From JAAYUD01 sp963676865 (GTDB taxonomy: Bacteria; Bacteroidota; Bacteroidia; Bacteroidales; Bacteroidaceae), in assembly GCA_963676865.2 (NCBI GenBank), contig CAXXSS010000001.1, positions 806,001-870,000 on the forward strand: 64,000 nt of DNA, in the 5' to 3' direction. The translations under genes were made by a program, and so were the position numbers. Under the pieces are notes generated by a model. It searched no databases. It worked only from the letters and a program-made list of their open reading frames with translations, and was not told where the DNA came from. Shown piece after piece: positions 8,424 through 17,620 of this stretch; the first letter of the stretch is position 1; every line of letters starts with the position of its first letter.

Positions 8424-9110
8424 ATGGAGAAGCTATACGAGACATTATTACAGTTACCCATTTTTCAGGGCATCACTTTGTACGACTTTAATGATCTCAT
8501 AGGAAAACTAAAGTGGCATTTTGAAAAATATCAGCCGGGAGACACTATCATAAAGGCAGGAGACAAATGCGACAAGGTGGTATGTGTTTTATCCGGAAGC
8601 ACCTCCTTCACGACAGAATCATCCAGCAACCTTTACAGCATCACAGAATTCACCAACCGTCCTTTCATTCTAGAGCCATATTCTTTGTATGGTATAGACT
8701 ATTCGTTTCAGTCTACTTATACAGCTGTTTCAGAAGTTACGATAGGCAGTTTCAACAAATTGGCTTTCCTTACCATTGTCAATGATTTTTTAATTTGTCG
8801 CTTAAATATAATCAACATGCTATGTCGCCGCAATCAAATGCTATATAATAAATTGTGGATAGACAATATAAAAAACGACTTTCAGTCTAAAATTATTCGT
8901 TTCATCTTGCTGCATGTTGAAACTCCTGAAGGGAAAAAACTTCTACGAGTAAAACTCTATGATTTTGCCAATTTAATCAATGCTTCTCATGTCAACACAT
9001 CAATTGCCTTAAATCAGATGGAAAAAGATGGACTTATCAGATTGGGACGTATGTCTATTTCCATTCCTGATGCAGCAATTCTTAAGCAAAAATTCGAAAA
9101 TAATAAATAG
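8424..9110 (+). CDS. Crp/Fnr family transcriptional regulator
   Basis: This 228-residue cytoplasmic regulator has an N-terminal cyclic-nucleotide-binding fold. LPIFQGITLYDFNDLIGKL, YQPGDTIIKAGDKCDKVVCV and VLSGSTSF give the beta-roll up to about residue 120. A C-terminal winged helix follows (YDFANLINASHVNTSIALNQ, then MEKDGLIRLGRMSI). There is no cluster of cysteines for an Fe-S centre, and the cAMP-contacting RxS signature is not obvious, so the effector is unknown. It is a single-gene unit between marC, which diverges from it, and phoH. Its targets cannot be told from position. Confidence 0.9.
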   Translation: MEKLYETLLQLPIFQGITLYDFNDLIGKLKWHFEKYQPGDTIIKAGDKCDKVVCVLSGSTSFTTESSSNLYSITEFTNRPFILEPYSLYGIDYSFQSTYTAVSEVTIGSFNKLAFLTIVNDFLICRLNIINMLCRRNQMLYNKLWIDNIKNDFQSKIIRFILLHVETPEGKKLLRVKLYDFANLINASHVNTSIALNQMEKDGLIRLGRMSISIPDAAILKQKFENNK

Positions 9111-9288
9111 AGCAAAGTCAATTCTATAATAAAGACAATAACTGGGTGGCAATTCAATAAGTTCAACTCTCTGTTTAATGCTGAAATAGAAAAGCATCAT
9201 TTACTATCTAATAGGAGAAAAGGCAGGCGCATGAGAAAGAAGCATTCAGTTTTATCAGAAAATCAGGTAGAATATGCAAACTATTCAT

Positions 9289-9296
9289 TAAATTTG
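9289..9296 (+). promoter_or_regulatory. -7 box for phoH and the downstream housekeeping run
   Basis: TAAATTTG matches the TAnnTTTG consensus, 22 bases before the phoH start. The 208-bp gap before phoH shows nothing else. Confidence 0.5.
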
Positions 9297-9318
9297 CACT
9301 TGTTTCAAGAAAAATGCA

Positions 9319-10287
9319 ATGATTGAAAAAGTAATCGTACTTGAAGATATCGACCCTGTGGTATTTTATGGCGTAAATAACGCAAATTTCCAATTAATAA
9401 AAGCATTGTACCCGAAGTTGCGTATTATGGCTCGAGGGAATGTAATGAAAGTATTGGGAAATGAGGAAGACATGGAATCGTTTGAGCAAAGCATTTTGAA
9501 ACTTGAAGATTACTGTCGAGAATACAATTCATTGAAAGAAGAAGTGATCATCGACATCTTCAACGGTAATGCCCCCCTCTCAAAACGAACTGATAGTGTA
9601 ATCGTATTTAGCGTAACCGGAAAGCCTATTATCCCCCGAAGTACCAATCAATTGAAGTTAGTCGAAGAGTTTGAAAAAAACGATTTGGTAGTAGCTATTG
9701 GACCGGCAGGATCGGGAAAAACCTATACAGCCATTGCTCTGGCTGTCAGAGCTCTTAAAAACAAAGAGAAAAAGAAGATCATATTGTGCCGACCAGCTGT
9801 AGAAGCGGGCGAAAAACTAGGATTCTTACCGGGAGACATGCGCGATAAGATAGATCCGTATCTACAACCATTGTATGATGCTCTGGAAGATATGATTCCT
9901 GCTGCAAAGTTAGAAGAATATATGAATACTAATATCATCCAGATTGCGCCGTTAGCTTTCATGAGAGGGCGAACGCTCAGCGATGCGGTAGTAATATTGG
10001 ACGAAGCTCAAAATACCACCACGCAGCAAATCAAAATGTTTCTGACAAGAATGGGCATGAACACTAAAATGATCGTTACCGGTGATATGACTCAAATCGA
10101 CTTACCATCATCGCAACGTTCGGGACTGGTTCAGGCGCTACAAATATTAAAAGGAATAAAGGGCATAAGTGTTATCGAATTAAACAAGGGTGATATTGTA
10201 CGTCACAAATTAGTAACACGTATTGTAGAAGCATACGAACGTTACGACAAGAAAAAGCAAGAAGAAAAAGAAGAGGCAGAGAAGTAA
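9319..10287 (+). CDS. phoH: PhoH-like ATPase
   Basis: The 322-residue protein has an N-terminal KH-like segment (residues 1-90) and a PhoH ATPase domain. Walker A is GPAGSGKT (128-135), and Walker B VVILDEAQN lies at 224-232. The motifs LCRPAVEAGEKLGFLPGD and TGDMTQIDLP are diagnostic. Members are cytoplasmic nucleotide hydrolases tied to RNA metabolism and, in several bacteria, to ribosome assembly factors, though the role in Bacteroidota is not established. The tail is Lys/Glu-rich. It heads a co-directional series that continues with purC 41 bp later. Confidence 0.93.
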   Translation: MIEKVIVLEDIDPVVFYGVNNANFQLIKALYPKLRIMARGNVMKVLGNEEDMESFEQSILKLEDYCREYNSLKEEVIIDIFNGNAPLSKRTDSVIVFSVTGKPIIPRSTNQLKLVEEFEKNDLVVAIGPAGSGKTYTAIALAVRALKNKEKKKIILCRPAVEAGEKLGFLPGDMRDKIDPYLQPLYDALEDMIPAAKLEEYMNTNIIQIAPLAFMRGRTLSDAVVILDEAQNTTTQQIKMFLTRMGMNTKMIVTGDMTQIDLPSSQRSGLVQALQILKGIKGISVIELNKGDIVRHKLVTRIVEAYERYDKKKQEEKEEAEK

Positions 10288-10328
10288 AAACTAAAGAAAG
10301 AAGAACAGCTTATAATAAAATAAAAAGT

Positions 10329-11273
10329 ATGAAAGCATTAACTAAGACTGATTATCTTTTCCCTGGGCAAAAGAGTGTTTATCATGGCAAAGTCCGCGAC
10401 GTATACAACATCAACGATGACTTATTGGTAATGGTTGCCACTGACCGTATTTCGGCTTTTGACGTCATCTTGCCAAAAGGCATTCCTTTCAAAGGACAAG
10501 TGCTCAACCAAATTGCAGCAACTTTCCTCGATGCAACTTCAGACATTGTTCCCAACTGGAAAATAGCTACCCCAGATCCGATGGTAACAGTAGGACTGAT
10601 GTGCGAAGGATTTCGTGTCGAAATGATTATCCGCGGTTATCTGACAGGAAGCGCTTGGAGAGATTATAAATCTGGCGTCCGCGAGATTTGTGGAGTAAAG
10701 CTTCCAGATGGTATGAAAGAGAATCAAAAGTTCCCAGAACCTATCATTACCCCGACAACCAAGGCAGATGCCGGCCATGACGAGAATATCTCTAGAGAAG
10801 AGATTATCGCCAAAGGTATCGTCGATAAAGAAGATTATGAGTTGATGGAAGATTATACTCGTAAACTCTTCGAACGTGGTACCCAAATGGCAACAGAAAA
10901 AGGGCTCATATTGGTAGATACTAAATATGAGTTTGGCAAAAAAGACGGGAAGGTTTATCTCATAGATGAAATTCACACTCCCGACTCTTCTCGCTATTTC
11001 TATGCCGATGGTTATGAAGAGAATTTCAATGCCGGTACAGAACAGAAACAACTTTCAAAAGAATTTGTTCGCCAATGGCTTATCGCTCACAATTTCATGG
11101 GACAAGAAGGACAACAAATGCCCGAAATGACCGAAGAATATGTCAACAGCGTTTCTGATCGTTACATTGAGCTTTATGAACATATTGTTGGTAAGAAATT
11201 TGTAAAAGCCGAAGGTGACGAGTTGTCAACACGCATTGAGAAGAACGTACTTGATTTCTTAAAAAATCGGTAA
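10329..11273 (+). CDS. purC: Phosphoribosylaminoimidazole-succinocarboxamide synthase
   Basis: PurC ligates aspartate to CAIR with ATP in purine synthesis. At 314 residues it belongs to the longer, yeast-like class common in Bacteroidota. Key stretches are VYHGKVRDVYNI, VATDRISAFDVILP, EMIIRGYLTGSAWRDY, TPTTKADAGHDENIS and LIDEIHTPDSSRYF, covering nucleotide and CAIR binding. It lies 5 bp before the menaquinone methyltransferase and is probably translated from the same message. purM, a second purine gene, is found 4 kb downstream in the same run. Confidence 0.97.
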   Translation: MKALTKTDYLFPGQKSVYHGKVRDVYNINDDLLVMVATDRISAFDVILPKGIPFKGQVLNQIAATFLDATSDIVPNWKIATPDPMVTVGLMCEGFRVEMIIRGYLTGSAWRDYKSGVREICGVKLPDGMKENQKFPEPIITPTTKADAGHDENISREEIIAKGIVDKEDYELMEDYTRKLFERGTQMATEKGLILVDTKYEFGKKDGKVYLIDEIHTPDSSRYFYADGYEENFNAGTEQKQLSKEFVRQWLIAHNFMGQEGQQMPEMTEEYVNSVSDRYIELYEHIVGKKFVKAEGDELSTRIEKNVLDFLKNR

Positions 11274-11278
11274 TATAA

Positions 11279-12013
11279 ATGTATCGGCAAGAGAAAATAA
11301 AGCCTTATAGCAAAGACGGCAGTAAGAAGGAGCAGGTTAAACAAATGTTTGATCACATAGCTCCTGCTTACGACCGCTTGAATCATCTTCTGTCATTAGG
11401 TATTGATAAAGGTTGGCGCAAGAAAGCGATTGCAACGCTCCGTCCTTATCAGCCTAAGACGATGATGGACGTAGCAACCGGAACCGGCGACTTTGCTTTA
11501 TTGGCAGCCAAAGAACTAAAGCCTCATCGACTTATAGGCACAGATATCTCGGAAGGGATGATAGCCATCGGCAAAGAGAAGATACAAAGAGCCGGCATGG
11601 AAGAAACAATAAGTTTCGCATGCGAAGACTGCAGTCATCTGTCATTCGAAGACAATCTATTCGACGCAATTACTGTAGCTTTTGGAGTGCGCAACTTTGC
11701 CGATTTGGATGAGGGGCTACGCGAAATGCACAGAGTGCTACGCCCCAATGGACGATTAGTCATATTGGAACTGACTGCCCCGGACCATTTTCCGATGAAA
11801 CAGTTGTTTACAATTTATTCGAGTGTTATTATCCCTACATTGGGGAAATTATTATCCAAAGACAACAAGGCTTATCACTATTTGCCACAAACGATTCAAG
11901 CTTTTCCGCAAGGCGAAGTAATGAAAGACATATTACAAAAGGCAGGCTTCAGTGACGTAAATTTCAAACGACTAACGTTTGGTATATGCACACTCTACAC
12001 CGCAAATAAATAA
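11279..12013 (+). CDS. menG: Demethylmenaquinone methyltransferase
   Basis: This SAM-dependent enzyme carries out the last step of menaquinone synthesis, methylating demethylmenaquinone. Residues 18-40 (KKEQVKQMFDHIAPAYDRLN) and the SAM-binding motif MMDVATGTGDFALLAAKEL are family signatures. FGVRNFADLDEGLREMHRVL and GRLVILELTAPDHFPMKQLF complete the UbiE/MenG pattern. The length of 244 residues is normal. Because Bacteroides uses menaquinone rather than ubiquinone, menG is the better name than ubiE. It is followed 14 bp later by aroE, another chorismate-pathway-related gene. Confidence 0.95.
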   Translation: MYRQEKIKPYSKDGSKKEQVKQMFDHIAPAYDRLNHLLSLGIDKGWRKKAIATLRPYQPKTMMDVATGTGDFALLAAKELKPHRLIGTDISEGMIAIGKEKIQRAGMEETISFACEDCSHLSFEDNLFDAITVAFGVRNFADLDEGLREMHRVLRPNGRLVILELTAPDHFPMKQLFTIYSSVIIPTLGKLLSKDNKAYHYLPQTIQAFPQGEVMKDILQKAGFSDVNFKRLTFGICTLYTANK

Positions 12014-12027
12014 AAGACAAATTTACA

Positions 12028-12771
12028 ATGCAGAAATATGGTTTAATAGGTTATCCGCTCAAGCACTCTTTCTCTATTGAATACTTCAACGAGAAATTTT
12101 CTTCCGAGAATATCGATGCTCAATACGTGAACTTCGAAATACCCGAGATCAAAGACTTCCCAGAAGTAGTAGAAGAAAATCCCGACCTATGTGGTTTGAA
12201 TGTAACGATACCTTATAAGGAGCAAGTGATTCCCTACTTAGACCGATTAAGTCCAAACGCCGAACGTATCGGTGCAGTCAATGTTATCAAAATTATTCGA
12301 GAGAAGAAAAAGATCATATTAGAAGGACATAACTCTGACATTGTGGGATTTTCACAATCTATAAAGCCATTGCTTATGCCCTACCATCAAAAAGCGTTGA
12401 TACTTGGTACGGGTGGAGCAGCAAAGGCTGTATGTCACGGATTGCACGATTTCGATATCACTACCCAATTGGTATCCCGAACCAGCAAACCGGACGCTAT
12501 CACCTACGAAGAACTTACCCCCGCGGTGATGAAAGAATATAAAGTAATAATCAATTGCACCCCGGTCGGAATGTACCCAAAAGTAGATTTCTGTCCACAA
12601 ATACCGTACAATGAACTAACCCACGAACATCTATTATATGATTTGCTCTACAACCCCAACGAAACACTCTTTATGAGAAAAGGAGCTGAACATGGAGCTG
12701 TCACAAAGAACGGACTTGAGATGCTACTGCTTCAAGCTTTCATTTCGTGGGAAATATGGAATAAGAAATAA
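12028..12771 (+). CDS. aroE: Shikimate dehydrogenase
   Basis: AroE reduces 3-dehydroshikimate to shikimate with NADPH. The shikimate site is visible in GYPLKHSFSIEYFN and LNVTIPYKE (catalytic Lys64) with Asp104 in HNSDIVGF. The dinucleotide loop is GTGGAAKAV. Later motifs include VINCTPVGMYP and LLYDLLYNPNETLFM, typical of the family. It has 247 residues, slightly shorter than E. coli AroE. Chorismate made by this pathway also feeds menaquinone, which links it to the upstream menG. Confidence 0.96.
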   Translation: MQKYGLIGYPLKHSFSIEYFNEKFSSENIDAQYVNFEIPEIKDFPEVVEENPDLCGLNVTIPYKEQVIPYLDRLSPNAERIGAVNVIKIIREKKKIILEGHNSDIVGFSQSIKPLLMPYHQKALILGTGGAAKAVCHGLHDFDITTQLVSRTSKPDAITYEELTPAVMKEYKVIINCTPVGMYPKVDFCPQIPYNELTHEHLLYDLLYNPNETLFMRKGAEHGAVTKNGLEMLLLQAFISWEIWNKK

Positions 12772-12796
12772 AAAGATATAATATATTTAGGTGATA

Positions 12797-13762
12797 ATGA
12801 AGAAAAGTAAAAGAAGAAAAATAATACGTTGGAGCATCTTATCACTCCTCCTGCTCTCCGGTATATTTACCGTAGGCGGAAGCTTTTACTTGATTCATTT
12901 TGCTCTGCTCCCGAAAGAGAAAGTTATCAAAAGTCAAAAGACAGCTTTTCAGCGAACGTTCAAAGATTATCCTTATATGAAATATTGGATTGACAGTCTC
13001 AACAACTGCAAAGCAATTCATGATACCGTTATTGTCAATTCCGAAGGATTAAAACTACATGGCTACTATCTTAAGGCCGCTCTTCCAACACGTAAGGCAG
13101 CAGTATTGGTTCATGGGTATACAGATTGTGCTATCAGCATGTTCCCCATAGCTTATTTGTTTAACAGACAACTGCGCTACAACGTTTTGTTACCCGATCT
13201 GCAATATCATGGAAAAAGTGAGGGAAAAGCTATAAATATGGGATGGAAAGACCGTATGGATGTGTTGGAGTGGATAAAAGTAGCTAACAGTATATTCGGC
13301 AATAACACAGAAATGGTGATTCAGGGAATATCGATGGGGGGTGCCACAACCATGATGGTTTCGGGAGAGAAGCTTCCTCCATATATAAAGTGTCTAATAG
13401 AAGATTGCGGCTATACCAGTGCCTGGGATGAATTCGATTATGAGCTGAAAAGCATGTTCGGGCTACCTAAATTCCCTTTATTATACGGCGCAAGCGCACT
13501 CTGCAAACTACGCTATGGATGGAGCTTTGGAGAAGCTTCGGCACTGACGCAAGTAGCAAAATGCAAATTGCCTATGTTGTTTATACATGGCAGTGCCGAT
13601 ACTTACGTACCTACGCGAATGGTTTATCCGCTTTACAAAGCAAAACCTCAACCCAAAGAATTGTGGATTGTACCCGGTGCTATCCATGCAATGTCTTACC
13701 ATGACAATCAGAAAGCCTATACCGAGAAGGTCGCTCAATTTGTCAATAAATACATACGCTGA
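12797..13762 (+). CDS. Alpha/beta hydrolase, membrane anchored
   Basis: The 321-residue protein begins with a basic stretch (MKKSKRRKIIRW) and a single hydrophobic segment at about residues 12-36, so it is probably anchored with the enzyme domain outside the cytoplasm. The fold is shown by AAVLVHGYTD (oxyanion region), the nucleophile elbow GISMGGATTMM with Ser179, FIHGSADTYVPT carrying the acid, and PGAIHAMSYH carrying the histidine. Relatives are called serine aminopeptidase S33 or BAAT-like hydrolases, but the substrate is unknown. A GTG two codons upstream is possible; the ATG is preferred because AGGTG sits just before it. The stop overlaps the next start by one base. Confidence 0.88.
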   Translation: MKKSKRRKIIRWSILSLLLLSGIFTVGGSFYLIHFALLPKEKVIKSQKTAFQRTFKDYPYMKYWIDSLNNCKAIHDTVIVNSEGLKLHGYYLKAALPTRKAAVLVHGYTDCAISMFPIAYLFNRQLRYNVLLPDLQYHGKSEGKAINMGWKDRMDVLEWIKVANSIFGNNTEMVIQGISMGGATTMMVSGEKLPPYIKCLIEDCGYTSAWDEFDYELKSMFGLPKFPLLYGASALCKLRYGWSFGEASALTQVAKCKLPMLFIHGSADTYVPTRMVYPLYKAKPQPKELWIVPGAIHAMSYHDNQKAYTEKVAQFVNKYIR

Positions 13763-14679
13763 TGAAACGTTTTATTTGTTATATACTCTTTTGTGTTCTG
13801 ATCCCGATAGCATCGCAAGCCGAGGGAAAAACATATACCATCAATGACGTACCCAATGTACGCCATACAAACAAGAGTTTTTATGTGTCGGATCCTGAAC
13901 ATATTCTTTCTCAGGAAACAGTAAGCAATATAAACTCCATGCTTTATCAGCTAGAAACAAAGACTGGGGTACAAACTGCTGTCATTGTATTGCCATCAAT
14001 AGGTGATAACGATCCGCTTGACTTTGCCTATTCGCTTGGCAGACGTTGGGGAGTCGGAAAAAAGAAGAAAGATACAGGATTGGTATTATTACTGGTGCTC
14101 GACCAACGCAAGATACAATTTGCCACCGGTTATGGTCTAGAAGGAGATTTACCGGATGCCATCTGTAAACGTATTCAGATGAAAGTAATGGTTCCGGCCT
14201 TCAGAAAAAATGATTGGGACACAGGCATGCGTCAAGGAATAAAAGCAATTTGTGGTAAATTAGACGGTTCGATGAGCGACAGTGCCGATTTTGGAGGTAA
14301 CGGCAATGAAGAACAAAAGATGGCAATGATATTATTATTTGTTTTAATTTTCGTTGGAGGCACTATTTTTGTATATATAAAAAATAGAATGGCCAACCGT
14401 TGCCCAAAGTGCGGAAAACATCAATTGCAACGCACCAATTCGCAAGTAGTGAGCCGAATAAACGGAGTAAAGACAGAAATATGGACCTATCGTTGCGGCA
14501 ACTGCGGCCACGAAGTGCAGCGTGAGAAGAAAAGTTATGATGAGAACTACCGCGGTGGAGGATTTGGAGGTCCATTTATTGGCGGAGGAGGATTCGGCGG
14601 TGGTGATAGCGGTGGATTCAGCGGAGGAAGTTTCGGAGGTGGAGACTTCGGAGGCGGCGGATCAAGTTCAGGATTTTAA
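13762..14679 (+). CDS. TPM domain membrane protein with zinc ribbon
   Basis: After a signal peptide (about residues 1-20) comes a TPM domain at roughly 35-165 (YVSDPEHILSQETVSNINSML, VLDQRKIQFATGYGLEG, VPAFRKNDWDTGM). A membrane helix lies at about 188-206. A zinc-ribbon-like segment with Cys214, Cys217, Cys245 and Cys248 follows, then a Gly/Ser/Phe-rich tail from 268. TPM proteins are exported, and related proteins act in photosystem repair or respiratory assembly in other organisms; the role here is unknown. It starts with an ATGA overlap on the hydrolase gene and is followed by lemA, a very common pairing. Confidence 0.88.
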   Translation: MKRFICYILFCVLIPIASQAEGKTYTINDVPNVRHTNKSFYVSDPEHILSQETVSNINSMLYQLETKTGVQTAVIVLPSIGDNDPLDFAYSLGRRWGVGKKKKDTGLVLLLVLDQRKIQFATGYGLEGDLPDAICKRIQMKVMVPAFRKNDWDTGMRQGIKAICGKLDGSMSDSADFGGNGNEEQKMAMILLFVLIFVGGTIFVYIKNRMANRCPKCGKHQLQRTNSQVVSRINGVKTEIWTYRCGNCGHEVQREKKSYDENYRGGGFGGPFIGGGGFGGGDSGGFSGGSFGGGDFGGGGSSSGF

Positions 14680-14709
14680 TTAAAAGTAAAAACAATAAGA
14701 AAGAACAAT

Positions 14710-15297
14710 ATGAAAAAGAACAGAACATTAATTATTATTATCGGTGTAATAGCTATATTGGCTATTTGGGTAACCGTTGTATACAATGGTTTAGTTTCGA
14801 CAGAAGAGAATGTAAACAATCAGTGGGCCAATGTAGAGACCCAATATCAACGTCGTGCCGACTTGATTCCCAATTTGGTTAATACAGTAAAAGGTTATGC
14901 TACACACGAAAAGACCACTCTCGAAGCTGTCATTTCTGCACGTAGCCAAGCTACTCAAATCAAGGTAGATGCAAATAATCTTACCCCAGAGAAATTAGCA
15001 CAATATCAAAAAGCTCAGGGTGATGTTACTACGGCTTTAGGCAAACTACTTGCAGTGACAGAAAACTATCCGGATCTGAAAGCCAATCAGAATTTCTTGG
15101 AACTTCAGGCACAACTGGAAGGTACAGAAAACCGAATCACTGTTGCTCGTAAGGACTTCAATGACGCTGCCAAAGAGTACAACGTTTCTATCCGTCGTTT
15201 CCCTCGCAACATCTTTGCAAACATGTTTGGATTTCAAAAGAAGTCTTACTTCGAAGCAGCCGTCGGTAGCGAAACAGCTCCAAAAGTACAGTTCTAA
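14710..15297 (+). CDS. lemA: LemA family protein
   Basis: The 195-residue protein has one N-terminal membrane helix (about 7-24) followed by a long helical domain. YNGLVSTEENVNNQWANVETQYQRRADLIPNLVNTV is the LemA signature, and EAVISARSQA and FNDAAKEYNVSIRRFPRNIF match the rest of the family. The bulk probably faces the periplasm. The molecular function is unknown, but lemA is often found next to TPM (YgcG-type) genes as it is here, which suggests a joint role. Confidence 0.94.
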   Translation: MKKNRTLIIIIGVIAILAIWVTVVYNGLVSTEENVNNQWANVETQYQRRADLIPNLVNTVKGYATHEKTTLEAVISARSQATQIKVDANNLTPEKLAQYQKAQGDVTTALGKLLAVTENYPDLKANQNFLELQAQLEGTENRITVARKDFNDAAKEYNVSIRRFPRNIFANMFGFQKKSYFEAAVGSETAPKVQF

Positions 15298-15335
15298 TTA
15301 TCCATAACATCAACTAGTAAAATTCTCAGAGAAAA

Positions 15336-16508
15336 ATGAATAACAATCAACGATATATGATGCGTGGTGTAAGTGCTTCTAAAGAAGATGTTCATAACGC
15401 TATCAAAAATATCGATAAAGGACTCTTTCCATACGCTTTCTGCAAAATAATTCCCGATATATTAGGCGGTGATCCGGCTTACTGCAATATCATGCATGCC
15501 GACGGGGCCGGAACGAAATCGTCACTTGCTTATCTTTATTGGAAAGAGACGGGCGATCTTTCCGTTTGGAAAGGTATTGCTCAAGATGCGCTGATCATGA
15601 ATATTGATGATCTACTTTGTGTAGGTGCTGTCGACAATATTCTTGTATCATCCACCATAGGCCGTAATAAACTGTTGATACCGGGCGAAGTAATTTCTGC
15701 TATCATCAACGGAACAGACGAATTGCTGGCCGAACTCCGCAAAATGGGTGTAGGTGTTTATGCTACAGGTGGAGAAACGGCTGACGTAGGTGACTTAGTG
15801 CGCACCATCATTGTAGATAGTACCGTTACTTGCCGGATGAAGCGCACGGACGTGATAGACAACGGCAACATCTGCCCCGGAGATGTTATTGTCGGATTGG
15901 CTTCTTATGGACAAGCAACCTACGAGAAAGGATACAATGGCGGCATGGGCAGCAATGGACTCACTTCGGCTCGCCATGATGTATTCAGCAAGTATCTGGC
16001 ACATAAATATCCCGAAAGTTTCGATGCAGCTGTTCCCGACGAATTAGTGTATAGCGGAGGACTGAAATTGACTGATACGGTAGAAGACTCACCCATAGAC
16101 GCCGGCAAACTAGTGCTGTCACCTACCCGTACTTATGCTCCGGTAGTAAAGAAGTTGCTTGATGAGATGCGCAGCAAGATACACGGAATGATTCACTGTT
16201 CGGGTGGTGCACAAACTAAGATCATGAATTTTGTAGGAGACAATATCAAAGTGACCAAAGACAATATGTTTCCGGTTCCTCCTCTTTTCAAAACGATTCA
16301 AAAACAAAGTGGCACGGACTACGCAGAAATGTACAAGGTATTCAACATGGGACATCGCTTGGAAGTTATCCTTCCACCCAAAGATGCCGACAAGGTGATC
16401 GCTATAAGCAAGAGTTTCGATATTGACGCACAAATAGTAGGACACATAGAACAAGCAGAGAAAAAAGAACTGATTATCCAAAGCGAATTCGGCGAATTCA
16501 ACTATTAA
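15336..16508 (+). CDS. purM: Phosphoribosylformylglycinamidine cyclo-ligase
   Basis: PurM closes the imidazole ring of AIR from FGAM with ATP. The N-terminal half has the AIRS pattern IMHADGAGTKSSLAYLYW and IAQDALIMNIDDLLCVGA, then GVYATGGETADVGDLVRT. The C-terminal half has LSPTRTYAPVVKKLLDE and IHGMIHCSGGAQTKI. At 390 residues it is longer than the E. coli enzyme (about 345) but typical for Bacteroidota versions. It lies 38 bp after lemA and 14 bp before the DHH phosphoesterase. Confidence 0.92.
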   Translation: MNNNQRYMMRGVSASKEDVHNAIKNIDKGLFPYAFCKIIPDILGGDPAYCNIMHADGAGTKSSLAYLYWKETGDLSVWKGIAQDALIMNIDDLLCVGAVDNILVSSTIGRNKLLIPGEVISAIINGTDELLAELRKMGVGVYATGGETADVGDLVRTIIVDSTVTCRMKRTDVIDNGNICPGDVIVGLASYGQATYEKGYNGGMGSNGLTSARHDVFSKYLAHKYPESFDAAVPDELVYSGGLKLTDTVEDSPIDAGKLVLSPTRTYAPVVKKLLDEMRSKIHGMIHCSGGAQTKIMNFVGDNIKVTKDNMFPVPPLFKTIQKQSGTDYAEMYKVFNMGHRLEVILPPKDADKVIAISKSFDIDAQIVGHIEQAEKKELIIQSEFGEFNY

Positions 16509-16522
16509 TAAGGAAGAGGAAT

Positions 16523-17599
16523 ATGTTCAAAGAAATGATCGACCCTGATATCGTTACCAAGTTTAGCTTAATGCTGATGCAAGTGCACAAAGTGGTTATC
16601 GTAGCCCATGTTTCTCCCGATGGTGATGCAATAGGGTCATCATTGGGCATGGCCCACTTCTTGCGTGCTATGGGCAAGAAAGCTTTCATCATTGTGCCCA
16701 ATGCTTTCCCCGCTTTTCTTAAATGGATGCCGGGCAGCAAAGACATTATGATATACGACCGATATAAGCCCTTTGCCGATAAGCTTATCGAAGAAGCACA
16801 ACTGGTCTGTTGTATGGATTTCAATGGCCTGAAACGCATTGAAGCGCTCGCCATTCCTATCGAAGCATCAAAAGCTCCGAAAGTAATGATAGACCATCAT
16901 CCCAATCCCGACAATTTCTGTGATATCAACATATCTATACCGGCAGCCAGTTCAACGTCCGAGATAACGCTTCGGCTTATTCTGGCCATGCACCAGTTCA
17001 GACGAGTTTCACTCGAAGCGGCGCAATGTATCTATACGGGCATGATGACCGATACCGGAGGGTTTACCTACAACTCTAACGATGCAGAGCTATACGGTTT
17101 CATCAGTATGCTCATCAGCAAAGGGATAGACAAGGACGATATCTACCGTAAAGTTTTCCATACATACTCCGAAAGCCGTCTGAGATTAATGGGATACGTA
17201 TTGGAGAATATGAAAGTTTACGATTGCCATGCTTCGCTCATGACCCTGACCCGCGACGAACAAGGTCGCTATGATTATTCAAAAGGAGATAGTGAAGGCT
17301 TCGTCAACATACCGCTTCAAATAAAGGGAAGTAGGCTTTCTTGCTTTCTACGCGAAGATACCGAAAGAGCTATCGTCAAAGTGTCGCTTCGATCGGTAGG
17401 CAAATTTTCGTGCACAGAAATGGCAGAGCAATTCTTTGATGGCGGAGGACATCTCAATGCCTCTGGAGGAGAAATTAAAGGAACAATGGAACAGGCTATC
17501 GCGCGTTGGGAAGAGGCACTCGAGGCTTTTCGCCCCAGGCTCACCGATAGTGAAGAAGTAAAATCGGAAACTTCTACGGAAGAAAATAAAAAGAATTAA
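16523..17599 (+). CDS. DHH family phosphoesterase (NrnA-like oligoribonuclease/pAp phosphatase)
   Basis: The 358-residue protein has the DHH nuclease domain with AHVSPDGDAIGSSLGM (Asp33, Asp35) and VMIDHHPNPDNF (Asp124-His125-His126) as metal ligands, then TDTGGFTYNS. The C-terminal DHHA1 domain shows FFDGGGHLNASGGEI, the substrate-binding glycine loop. Members of this size degrade short RNA or cyclic-dinucleotide breakdown products such as pGpG, and can remove phosphate from pAp. The tail after residue 335 is charged and variable. It is 21 bp before glmM. Confidence 0.92.
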   Translation: MFKEMIDPDIVTKFSLMLMQVHKVVIVAHVSPDGDAIGSSLGMAHFLRAMGKKAFIIVPNAFPAFLKWMPGSKDIMIYDRYKPFADKLIEEAQLVCCMDFNGLKRIEALAIPIEASKAPKVMIDHHPNPDNFCDINISIPAASSTSEITLRLILAMHQFRRVSLEAAQCIYTGMMTDTGGFTYNSNDAELYGFISMLISKGIDKDDIYRKVFHTYSESRLRLMGYVLENMKVYDCHASLMTLTRDEQGRYDYSKGDSEGFVNIPLQIKGSRLSCFLREDTERAIVKVSLRSVGKFSCTEMAEQFFDGGGHLNASGGEIKGTMEQAIARWEEALEAFRPRLTDSEEVKSETSTEENKKN

Positions 17600-17620
17600 A
17601 GACCAAATCACTATTATATT

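Noticed and set aside
9111..9318. Possible small gene between the Crp/Fnr gene and phoH
   Set aside because: Open frames there are short, overlap the flanking genes on the wrong strand and lack a ribosome binding site.
10539..11051. A 170-codon minus-strand open frame
   Set aside because: It is a shadow of purC and has low-complexity Ile/Phe-rich translation.
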